Shown here: positions 1 to 5,386 of the stretch, piece after piece
Layout of the letters: each line of letters starts with the position of its first letter
Numbering within the stretch: the first letter of the stretch is position 1
Origin: an uncultured Collinsella sp.
GTDB taxonomy: Bacteria; Actinomycetota; Coriobacteriia; Coriobacteriales; Coriobacteriaceae
Direction: 5' to 3'
DNA length: 5,400 nucleotides
NCBI GenBank assembly: GCA_958447445.1
Contig: CAUDAE010000121.1
Location: 1 to 5,400 of the forward strand
Program-made: the position numbers and the translations under genes
Notes under the pieces: model-generated
Seen by the model: the letters and a program-made list of their open reading frames with translations, nothing else
Databases searched by the model: none
Told to the model about the DNA's origin: nothing

Positions 1-767
1 AACTCGATCTTGTAGTCGGTCTTAAAAGGACCGCAGGCAAATCCGCCATAGGAAAACGGAAGCGAAAACAGAGCGAGCATGATGCACTCCATGGGCGAGC
101 GCAGGTTTTCTGACAAGTAGGGACACAGACGCTGCAGCTGTTTGGCCACATTCCCCTTGCATGCCGCGAGGTAATCTACCAGGCAATCGGGTGTCAGCAC
201 GGGCTCGACCTCAAAGTAACCGACATCTGGCGGCTGGTCTTTGTCCTTTGCCAATTTGTTCACGACAGGCGATATGTAGGGAGGTAGATACTGCCCGCGG
301 TCACTCAGCGAAATCTTAGAGCACAGCTCCTGGGCCAGGGCAAATGCCTGGATACAGCCGACCTCGCGGGCGACGGCAACACAAAGGGCCTCGGGAGATA
401 GACTGTACACCCCTGGTTCCACCTCTAGAATCGAGCCGGCGGGCAACCCAGAGCATACGGACCAGCCCACGCCAGGCATGCGGCGGCGCTGCGCCGCAGA
501 TCCCACCAGCAAGCAAAGATCTTCTTGCACCTCGCCGCTTGCGGCCCCAATCCGCACCAAGTCGGGAAGATAGATGTCCTCGATCGAGGGCGACGACGCG
601 CGCAGCACACGGCACTCTTCATCGGGACTGAGGTCCCTCCAGCTGATGTAACCCATTTGTCGGCGCTCGGCGCGCATCATGCGTAGCGCCGAGGCGCCCG
701 TCAGAATTACGGAAGCAGCCAGCTGCTCGCTTGCAGGCTTGCCACGCTGCCCGATCTTTATTGTCAT
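1..767 (-). CDS. Uncharacterised coriobacterial-type protein, 3' end cut off by window edge
   Basis: An open frame runs from an ATG at 765-767 without a stop to the left edge (255 codons seen), so it is incomplete and its C-terminus lies outside. An AGGGG ribosome binding site (776-780) sits 8 nt upstream and overlaps the comF stop codon, leaving only 11 nt between the genes and suggesting co-transcription. I do not recognise a named function. Visible features are an N-terminal LTGASALR segment (residues 22-29), a central block with SGLPAGSILEVEPGVYSLSP (106-125), and SPMECIMLALFSLP followed by YGG (224-242). These resemble, from memory, hypothetical proteins of Coriobacteriia that carry AbiEi-like or DUF559/Vsr-like endonuclease-type regions; such a nuclease domain would have to follow beyond the window edge. 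It has no signal peptide or membrane segment. Base composition looks less GC-rich than the neighbouring genes, which may indicate later acquisition. The reading frame is secure; the family link is tentative. Confidence 0.75.
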   Translation of the reverse strand, partial: MTIKIGQRGKPASEQLAASVILTGASALRMMRAERRQMGYISWRDLSPDEECRVLRASSPSIEDIYLPDLVRIGAASGEVQEDLCLLVGSAAQRRRMPGVGWSVCSGLPAGSILEVEPGVYSLSPEALCVAVAREVGCIQAFALAQELCSKISLSDRGQYLPPYISPVVNKLAKDKDQPPDVGYFEVEPVLTPDCLVDYLAACKGNVAKQLQRLCPYLSENLRSPMECIMLALFSLPFSYGGFACGPFKTDYKIE

Positions 768-778
768 CTGAACCACCC

Positions 779-1585
779 CTACCAAACGCGTGCGATAGCG
801 AGGCCATCAACGGCCGTGGCACCGGCGCGCTTGAGTTCCGCCGAAGCCGCTGCCATCGTCGCACCCGTGGTGATAACGTCGTCGATAAGCAGCAGGCGGC
901 GGCCGTGCACGTCCTCAACCGTCTCGTACATACCTCGGGCACGCTCGCGGCGCTCCTCACGACCGAGTTCGCGCTGGTCGCCATGCCCGTACTTGACGAG
1001 AGCATCGAGCAGGGGAACACCCGACAGCTCGCAAAATGGGCGCGCAATAGCCTCCATATGATCAAAACCACGCCGCCGAAACGCTGCCGCCGTCGCAGGC
1101 ACAAACACCACCGCATCCGCGCCGGACAGCACACCTCCATAGCGATCGGGCGCTACGACCTGGGCATGCAGGGCGGTGTCGTAGAGCAGCTCCGCCAGAT
1201 ACGGAGCCAGACGTCGCTCGCCCGCGTCCTTGTACGCTTTAATGATGCGCGGCAGCGGATGCGCATAGACAGCGCACGCCAAGCAGCGGTCGAGTGCCTC
1301 CGCCATTGCCGAGGACGTGCCCTCGACCGAACACTCAGTGCACAGCAAATCCCCAAACGGGGCGCCGCATCGGGTGCAGCTATGACGTGGGTCGATGAGC
1401 GTGAGCGCGGCCAGGCAGTCTTGGCAAATAAGCGCACCGGCGCGTTCGCAGCCGGCACATCGCGTGGGCGACAACGCCTCAAGCGCCTCGTACGTCGCGT
1501 GCTCGGCAAACGGTAGCAATTCGTCCGCAAACGGTAGGGCACCGGCGCCCTGCAGACGGCTCAATATGTTCAAACGGCTCTTCAA
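779..1585 (-). CDS. comF: ComF family protein (phosphoribosyltransferase-like, competence-associated)
   Basis: This 268-residue protein has the ComF architecture. Two zinc knuckles lie at the N-terminus (C43xxC46 with C54xxC57, then C70xxC73 with C82xxC85). A phosphoribosyltransferase fold follows, with a VPATAAAFRRRGFDH segment (162-176), a QRELGREERRERARGMY segment (204-220) matching the family's conserved Arg-rich region, and the PRPP-binding loop LLLIDDVITTGATM (231-244, with D235/D236). ComF proteins are cytosolic and are needed for natural DNA uptake in Bacillus and Haemophilus, where they are linked to handling of incoming single-stranded DNA; no transferase substrate is established. 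The chosen start is a TTG at 1583-1585, supported by AGGGAGG (1594-1600) 8 nt upstream. A TTG at codon 23 is possible but has no good ribosome binding site. The N-terminus contains a repeated PFA(D/E) motif encoded by an 11-nt direct repeat. The ribosome binding site is inside a hairpin (see 1589-1624). The next gene begins 11 nt after the stop. Confidence 0.9.
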   Translation of the reverse strand: MKSRLNILSRLQGAGALPFADELLPFAEHATYEALEALSPTRCAGCERAGALICQDCLAALTLIDPRHSCTRCGAPFGDLLCTECSVEGTSSAMAEALDRCLACAVYAHPLPRIIKAYKDAGERRLAPYLAELLYDTALHAQVVAPDRYGGVLSGADAVVFVPATAAAFRRRGFDHMEAIARPFCELSGVPLLDALVKYGHGDQRELGREERRERARGMYETVEDVHGRRLLLIDDVITTGATMAAASAELKRAGATAVDGLAIARVW

Positions 1586-1588
1586 GAT

Positions 1589-1624
1589 ACAACCCTCCCT
1601 ACGTTCGGTCGCAGGGAGGGTTGT
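1589..1624 (-). promoter_or_regulatory. Perfect 12-bp hairpin enclosing the comF ribosome binding site
   Basis: Positions 1589-1600 (acaaccctccct) and 1613-1624 (agggagggttgt) are perfectly complementary, with a 12-nt loop between them. In the comF transcript the downstream arm reads AGGGAGGG, which is also the only good Shine-Dalgarno sequence for the TTG start 8 nt further on. Folding would therefore hide the site. The arm is followed by TTGTATCTT, a weak T-rich stretch, so the structure could alternatively act as a poor Rho-independent terminator behind ricT. The inverted repeat is seen directly; the control of translation or read-through is inference. Confidence 0.6.
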
Positions 1625-1642
1625 TGATTCAGCACTATGATA

Positions 1643-1659
1643 CCCCGATGCGCTCGGGG
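1643..1659 (-). terminator. Small GC hairpin downstream of ricT (possible weak terminator or part of comF promoter region)
   Basis: CCCCGA (1654-1659 read on the minus strand) pairs with TCGGGG (1643-1648) around a 5-nt loop, about 30 nt after the ricT stop. No T-run follows, so it is a poor intrinsic terminator. It is immediately followed by TATCAT (1637-1642), which resembles a -10 box. The best-placed -35 partner is weak: TTGCCC lies 14 nt from TATCAT, or 17 nt from the alternative CATAGT. A comF promoter here is therefore only possible. Confidence 0.3.
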
Positions 1660-1687
1660 CAAGGCGAGCTAAATCCGCTCGCGGGCG

Positions 1688-3388
1688 TTATTCGCCGGCG
1701 GGCGGTTGTGGTGCGGGCGAAGACGGGGTCGAGCCCTCGCCACCATCCTGGCGCGGCTTGCGGGAACGGCGACGGCGACGGCGCTTTTGACCCTGGTCGG
1801 CCGAGCCCTCGCCACCGCGATCCTCGCGCGGCTCGCGCTCGTCGCGAGCGGCGCCACGCGAAGCCTTGGCAGCCGCTCCCCCGCCATCTCCGGGACGACG
1901 GCGCGTGACCTTGACCTCGCCATCCGAGACCTGATCGGCCACGGAGGGCACCGAGGGCTTTTGCTGCGTGTCCGAGGAATGGCGACGACGCGGACGCGGG
2001 GCGCGCTCGTCATCGTTGCGCTGCTTGCCACCCTTGTCGGCAGGCGTATCGGAACCCGAACCACCCTTGGGGGCGGCACCGGCTTCGCGAGCGGCTGCGG
2101 CGCGGAAGGCGTCCTCGCGCTCCTCGCTCGACAAATGACGGCGGCGGCGACGTGTGGGATTCATGCCACCGCCGCGGTTTTGCTGTTGGGGCTGCTGAGC
2201 CTCGCGCTCGCGGGGGGAATTCTTGCCTGCGGGAGCGGCCTCGCCGGCATCGCCCGAACCCGAGCGCTTGCGGCGACGACGTCCACCGGTAGCCTCCTCA
2301 ACCTCGGGTGCCTCGGCCTTGCCGCGACCCTTACCGCGGCCGCGACCCTCGCCCTGGCTCTGACCGGCACGGGTATCGGCGTCCGCATCGCGACGGCGGC
2401 GCTTGGGCATCGTCGTCCCCGCCAGTCGGTCGGCACTCGACAGGCCATCGCCCACGTCGACGCCGTTCTCGCGGTCGAGCTCCATAAGCGCCAAGCGCAT
2501 CTCGGGCGACTCGATACGCTCGAGCACATCGCGCGTCACGCAGTCGGGACGGCAGTTGCAGCCCTGCTCGGCGGCCTTCTTTTTGCAGCCCTCAGAGCAG
2601 GTCATGTCGGCCAGGTTGACCTTAAAGACTTTGCCGTTCTCCAGGCGCAACACCAGCTGCTCGCGCGGCGTGTCATATTCCTGGATACGCGCCTTGCCAA
2701 GCGGCGTATCGATAAGCGTCTTCTTTTTGGGCGCGCGGCTCTTAAAGTCCTTGTACGCCTCGAACTCGTAGCGCAGGCAGCACATCAGGCGGCCGCAGAC
2801 GCCGCTAATTTTGGACGAGTTGAGTGGCAGGTCCTGCTCTTTTGCCATGCGAATCGAAACCGGCTCAAACTGTCCGCCAAAGCGCGTGCAGCAGAGCTCC
2901 TGGCCGCACTGGGCATAGCCGCCCACCAGGCGGGTCTCGTCGCGCACGCCGATCTGGCGCATGTCGACGCGAATGTGCAGCGTCGAGGACAGGTCCTTGA
3001 CGAGCTGACGGAAATCGACGCGCTCCTCGGCAGCAAAGTAGAACACAGCCTTCTCGCCGCCAAACAGGTACTCGACGCCGACCGGCTTCATCTCGAGGTC
3101 GAGTTCCTTGACCAGACGGCGGAAGTCGACCATGGCCTCGTCACCCTGGATAGCCAGGTCGTCGGCAAGCTGCAGGTCGATGTCGCTCGCCACGCGCAAC
3201 ACGGGCTTGAGCGGCTGACCGATCTCGTCTTGCGGCACCTCGAAGGGATCGGCCGTGACCAGGCCGATCTCGGTTCCGCGCTCGGTGGAGCAAATGGCAT
3301 AATCGGCCTCGAGGATATCCAGATCCTGCGGGTCAAACCACAGGTCGCGCGAGGCGTAGGTAAACTTAACGGGTACGACTAACGGCAT
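1688..3388 (-). CDS. ricT: RicT/YaaT-type PSP1-domain protein with long Arg-rich tail
   Basis: This 566-residue protein starts at ATG 3386-3388 with AGGAAGG (3396-3402) 7 nt upstream. The first ~290 residues are a PSP1-domain protein of the YaaT/RicT family: the VDFRQLVKDLS and HIRVDMRQIG region (124-147), then conserved cysteines C161, C166, C167, C198, C203 and C204 in GGYAQCGQELCCTRFGG and SGVCGRLMCCLRYE. In Bacillus subtilis RicT forms a complex with RicA and RicF that binds [4Fe-4S] clusters and promotes RNase Y-dependent mRNA maturation, affecting competence, biofilm and sporulation. A second cysteine group (C264, C268, C277, C279, C283) follows the core. From about residue 325 to the end lies a low-complexity tail with Arg tracts at 329-333, 370-375, 413-417, 467-469, 496-498 and 535-546, separated by Gly/Glu/Ala-rich spacers; it is probably disordered and possibly RNA-binding. 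Typical family members such as the Bacillus protein lack this tail and are roughly half this length. Whether RicA and RicF partners exist in this organism cannot be judged here. Confidence 0.92.
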   Translation of the reverse strand: MPLVVPVKFTYASRDLWFDPQDLDILEADYAICSTERGTEIGLVTADPFEVPQDEIGQPLKPVLRVASDIDLQLADDLAIQGDEAMVDFRRLVKELDLEMKPVGVEYLFGGEKAVFYFAAEERVDFRQLVKDLSSTLHIRVDMRQIGVRDETRLVGGYAQCGQELCCTRFGGQFEPVSIRMAKEQDLPLNSSKISGVCGRLMCCLRYEFEAYKDFKSRAPKKKTLIDTPLGKARIQEYDTPREQLVLRLENGKVFKVNLADMTCSEGCKKKAAEQGCNCRPDCVTRDVLERIESPEMRLALMELDRENGVDVGDGLSSADRLAGTTMPKRRRRDADADTRAGQSQGEGRGRGKGRGKAEAPEVEEATGGRRRRKRSGSGDAGEAAPAGKNSPREREAQQPQQQNRGGGMNPTRRRRRHLSSEEREDAFRAAAAREAGAAPKGGSGSDTPADKGGKQRNDDERAPRPRRRHSSDTQQKPSVPSVADQVSDGEVKVTRRRPGDGGGAAAKASRGAARDEREPREDRGGEGSADQGQKRRRRRRSRKPRQDGGEGSTPSSPAPQPPAGE

Positions 3389-3462
3389 TTCAGTGCCTTC
3401 CTGATATCGAACAGCATGACCTCGATGGCCAGCTGGGGAGTAACGTTTCTGGCGATGTTGCG
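3379..3462 (-). pseudogene. holB: Detached C-terminal end of holB, in frame behind an amber codon
   Basis: Directly after the holB TAG the same frame stays open for 27 codons, then stops at TAG 3379-3381. The first residues read RNIARNVTPQLAIEVMLFD, followed by IRKAL. That pattern (Asn-Val, Pro, Gln-Leu-Ala-hydrophobic-Glu, hydrophobic run) matches the final helix of bacterial delta' subunits, where it follows a helix just like the ATRALEAVA that precedes the stop. The extended frame would overlap the ricT start by 10 nt, a normal arrangement for coupled genes. I read this as the tail of the intact ancestral gene, now separated by a nonsense codon. It is not a gene of its own, since it has no start. 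Confidence 0.8.
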
Positions 3463-4506
3463 CTAGGCGGTCGCGACTGCCTCGAGCGCCCGGGTGGCAC
3501 CCGCAACATTGGTCGCGGCGGCAAGCCGACCGATCGTGTCGCGCACGTCTTCGTTCACCACGTCGGCTGCCTTGTCCTGAAGCGTCAGCAGCACGTCGCG
3601 CATGAGCGTCCGCGCGCTCGCCAGCGCTTCCATGATACCCGAACGCTCGCGCGCGTTGAGTTCGCGCTTGTTGCGGTCCTCAAGCTGCTTCAATGCTCCA
3701 CGCGACAGGTAGTCGGCGTTTTGCTCGAGCACCTTTTCCTGTGTGGACTTGACCTCGGCGAGCGGCGCCTTAACGGCGACGATGAGTGACTTGGCGCGGC
3801 TGAGCACGTCGGCCTCGTCGGCGGCGATAAGCGAATCGATGGCGCGAACCATCTGACGGCGGGCGTCCTGGCGCTCGGCGCTCTTGAGGAACTCGATGCC
3901 ACGCGTGGGGCTTCCCGCCACGGCGACGGCCATGCGGCAACGCGCAGGGTCCTGACCGGTGGCGCGGCTCACGGCCTGCGCGGCGACGGCGGGCGATACC
4001 AGCCGAAACGGCACGCACTGGCAACGACTCACGATAGTGGGCAGCATCACGTCTACCGAGGTGCCCAGCAGGATGAACATAACGCCCTCGGGCGGCTCCT
4101 CGAGAGTTTTGAGCAATGCGTTGGCGGTGTTGGCGCGCAGCTGCTCGGCACGGTCAATGATGTAGACCTTGGCCTTGGCACGGATGGGCGCCAGGGGCAC
4201 GTCGTCGAGCAGCTCGCGTGTCTGGGCGATAAGGTAGCCCGTGGCGCTCTCGGGCGTGTAATAGTGCACGTCGGGGTGCGTATGGCGGGCGACGCGCACG
4301 CAGCTATCGCATGAGCCGCAGCCATCCTGCTCGCACAGGAAGGCTTGGGCGAGCGCCCACGCGGCGTCGAGCTTGCCCGCGCCGGGCGCGCCCAAAAACA
4401 GGTAGGCGTGCGATGCGCGACCGCTGGCGACGGCATTGGTCAAAAAGTCGCGCACGCGCTGTTGGGTGTCAAGCTTGGCCAGCAGGCTTGCCTGAGCGGG
4501 GGCCAT
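3463..4506 (-). CDS. holB: DNA polymerase III clamp-loader subunit delta' (C-terminally shortened by in-frame TAG)
   Basis: The delta' subunit is part of the clamp loader that places the beta sliding clamp on DNA during replication. The start chosen is ATG 4504-4506, 1 nt after the tmk stop, with AGGAGG (4516-4521) 9 nt upstream. A farther ATG at 4543-4545 lies inside tmk and lacks this support. The product has 347 residues: a P-loop-like GAPGAGK (39-45) followed by Leu instead of Thr/Ser, a zinc module C58, C63, C66, C69, a Walker B position reading IIDRAEQL (116-123), the sensor region ANALLKTLEEPPEG (128-141), and the SRC motif S160-R161-C162. The Leu after the P-loop Lys and DRAE in place of DExx fit a subunit that does not hydrolyse ATP. 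The frame ends at TAG 3463-3465, but 27 further in-frame codons encode the expected last helix, so the gene appears truncated by one codon change (375 residues if restored). That C-terminal region belongs to the collar domain in known delta' structures, so function may be affected. Confidence 0.92.
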   Translation of the reverse strand: MAPAQASLLAKLDTQQRVRDFLTNAVASGRASHAYLFLGAPGAGKLDAAWALAQAFLCEQDGCGSCDSCVRVARHTHPDVHYYTPESATGYLIAQTRELLDDVPLAPIRAKAKVYIIDRAEQLRANTANALLKTLEEPPEGVMFILLGTSVDVMLPTIVSRCQCVPFRLVSPAVAAQAVSRATGQDPARCRMAVAVAGSPTRGIEFLKSAERQDARRQMVRAIDSLIAADEADVLSRAKSLIVAVKAPLAEVKSTQEKVLEQNADYLSRGALKQLEDRNKRELNARERSGIMEALASARTLMRDVLLTLQDKAADVVNEDVRDTIGRLAAATNVAGATRALEAVATA

Positions 4507-4507
4507 G

Positions 4508-5191
4508 TTACTCGGCCTCCTGGGCAAGCGCGGCGGTGACGGCATCCTGGGAAATGTCGAGGCCGTAGGCGCGAACCTGCTCGACCGTCTGTGCGAATAC
4601 GTCCTCGATGGACGCGGTCGCGTCGATGAGCTTTACGCGGTTTGGCTCCTCGGCAGCAATGGCGCAAAATCCCTGGTAAACACGCTCCTGGAATGTCATG
4701 CCTTTTGCCTCCATGCGATCTGCCGCGCCACGGGCTGCCATGCGTAGCGCCGCCTGCTCGGGCGTGATGTGGTAGACGAGCGTGAGCGCCGGGTGTGTTC
4801 CCGCGACGGCCAGGTTATTGGCATCGCACACTATCTGGCGATCGAGGCCGTCGGCAAATGCCTGGTAGCAGGTCGTGGAATCGTAGAAGCGGTCGCACAG
4901 GACCACCTTGCCGGCCGCGAGGGCGGGAGCTATGACCTCGTGCACCAACTGAGCGCGCGCCGCCTCGTAGAGCAGCAACTCGCAGGTGTCGCCCATCGCC
5001 GTATTGGCGGGGTCGAGCAGCAGAGCGCGGATCTTTTCGCTGATGGCGGTGCCGCCCGGCTCGCGCAGGCTCACAACCTGGTAGCCAGCGAGTTCGAGCG
5101 CGCGGGCAAGCAGACGCGCCTGCGTGGACTTGCCGGCACCATCGACGCCCTCGAGCGTGATAAAGCTATGTTGAGCGGGCTCAAAAGCCAT
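4508..5191 (-). CDS. tmk: Thymidylate kinase (dTMP kinase)
   Basis: The enzyme phosphorylates dTMP to dTDP with ATP, an essential cytosolic step of dTTP synthesis. The 227-residue product is close to the usual 200-230. The P-loop is GVDGAGKST (15-23), the dTMP-binding segment is REPGGT (43-48), the DRX motif is DRFYDSTTCYQ (100-110), and an Arg-containing lid follows around AARGAADRMEAKG. The P-loop itself has no arginine and the lid does, which fits the bacterial type. The start is ATG 5189-5191, with AGGAAGGGG (5200-5208) 8 nt upstream. It is probably the first gene of the run, with a likely promoter at 5244-5272. The stop is followed after 1 nt by the holB ATG, and the holB ribosome binding site lies inside the tmk 3' end, so the two are likely translationally coupled. 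Confidence 0.96.
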   Translation of the reverse strand: MAFEPAQHSFITLEGVDGAGKSTQARLLARALELAGYQVVSLREPGGTAISEKIRALLLDPANTAMGDTCELLLYEAARAQLVHEVIAPALAAGKVVLCDRFYDSTTCYQAFADGLDRQIVCDANNLAVAGTHPALTLVYHITPEQAALRMAARGAADRMEAKGMTFQERVYQGFCAIAAEEPNRVKLIDATASIEDVFAQTVEQVRAYGLDISQDAVTAALAQEAE

Positions 5192-5243
5192 GAGCGCAGC
5201 CCCTTCCTATAAGGCGCGTAAATGCAGATATATCAACCAAGCC

Positions 5244-5272
5244 ATGATACCCCAGGGGCAGGCGCGCCCCAA
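5244..5272 (-). promoter_or_regulatory. Candidate sigma-70-type promoter for tmk
   Basis: Read on the minus strand, TTGGGG (5267-5272) and TATCAT (5244-5249) are separated by 17 nt. The -10 matches the TATAAT consensus in five of six positions and the -35 matches in the first three. The expected transcript start would be about 45 nt before the tmk ATG. The spacer contains GGGGC and GCCCC segments that could fold on themselves. No other good promoter is visible between 5192 and 5300. This is pattern matching only. Confidence 0.45.
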
Positions 5273-5278
5273 ATCGGG

Positions 5279-5322
5279 CCTAGTCATTGGGTAGTCATTG
5301 GGGACGCTCTTAAATGACTAGG
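5279..5322. repeat. 11-nt tandem duplication with two alternative hairpins (REP-like unit)
   Basis: TAGTCATTGGG occurs twice in direct tandem (5281-5291 and 5292-5302). Downstream, AATGACTAGG (5313-5322) is the exact reverse complement of CCTAGTCATT (5279-5288), and its first 8 nt also pair with the second copy (5292-5299). Two mutually exclusive hairpins, of 10 and 8 bp, are therefore possible. The second copy is preceded by G, giving GTAG at the foot of the hairpin, as in REP elements handled by REP-associated tyrosine transposases. No transposase is in the window, so mobility is only a suggestion. Confidence 0.6.
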
Positions 5323-5325
5323 CGA

Positions 5326-5386
5326 CAGCTAGGGACGTTCCTAAAGTGCCGGCAGAAAAGGAACGTCCCTAGCTGCCGACTTTTTT
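5326..5386 (+). terminator. 17-bp perfect hairpin followed by T6 (intrinsic-terminator-shaped repeat)
   Basis: Positions 5326-5342 and 5359-5375 are perfect inverted repeats (cagctagggacgttcct and its complement), around a 16-nt loop that itself contains the palindrome tgccggca (5347-5354). TTTTTT follows at 5381-5386, so the shape is that of a Rho-independent terminator for plus-strand transcripts. No plus-strand gene leads into it, because all genes in the window face the other way. It may block antisense transcription leaving the tmk region, or it may simply be a dispersed palindromic element. Confidence 0.55.

Noticed and set aside
619..1140. 173-codon minus-strand frame spanning the comF end and the start of the next gene
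   Set aside because: It overlaps two better-supported genes in another frame, and its composition is rich in Arg, Cys and Ser, as expected of an out-of-frame reading.
731..1516. 261-codon plus-strand frame opposite comF
   Set aside because: It is antisense to comF, has an Arg/Ala-rich composition without motifs, and lacks a convincing ribosome binding site. ComF motifs on the minus strand explain the region.
1556..1590. TTGTAT with 18 nt to CATATT as a promoter inside the comF start
   Set aside because: It would place transcription start after the best-supported start codon and drop its ribosome binding site. Such matches are expected by chance.
2403..2771. Short Ser/Arg-rich frames within ricT and holB in both orientations
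   Set aside because: They are out-of-frame shadows of genes with clear family motifs and have no independent start signals.
1706..3382. 558-codon open frame on the plus strand, antisense to ricT
   Set aside because: The Ala/Leu/Gly-rich translation has no recognisable domain, and it mirrors a high-GC gene whose Arg codons leave the complementary frame free of stops. The minus-strand protein has clear RicT motifs.
4507..4545. Longer holB start at ATG 4543-4545
   Set aside because: The extra 13 residues (MPSPPRLPRRPSN) lie fully inside tmk and have no family resemblance. The ATG at 4504-4506 has an ideal AGGAGG 9 nt upstream.
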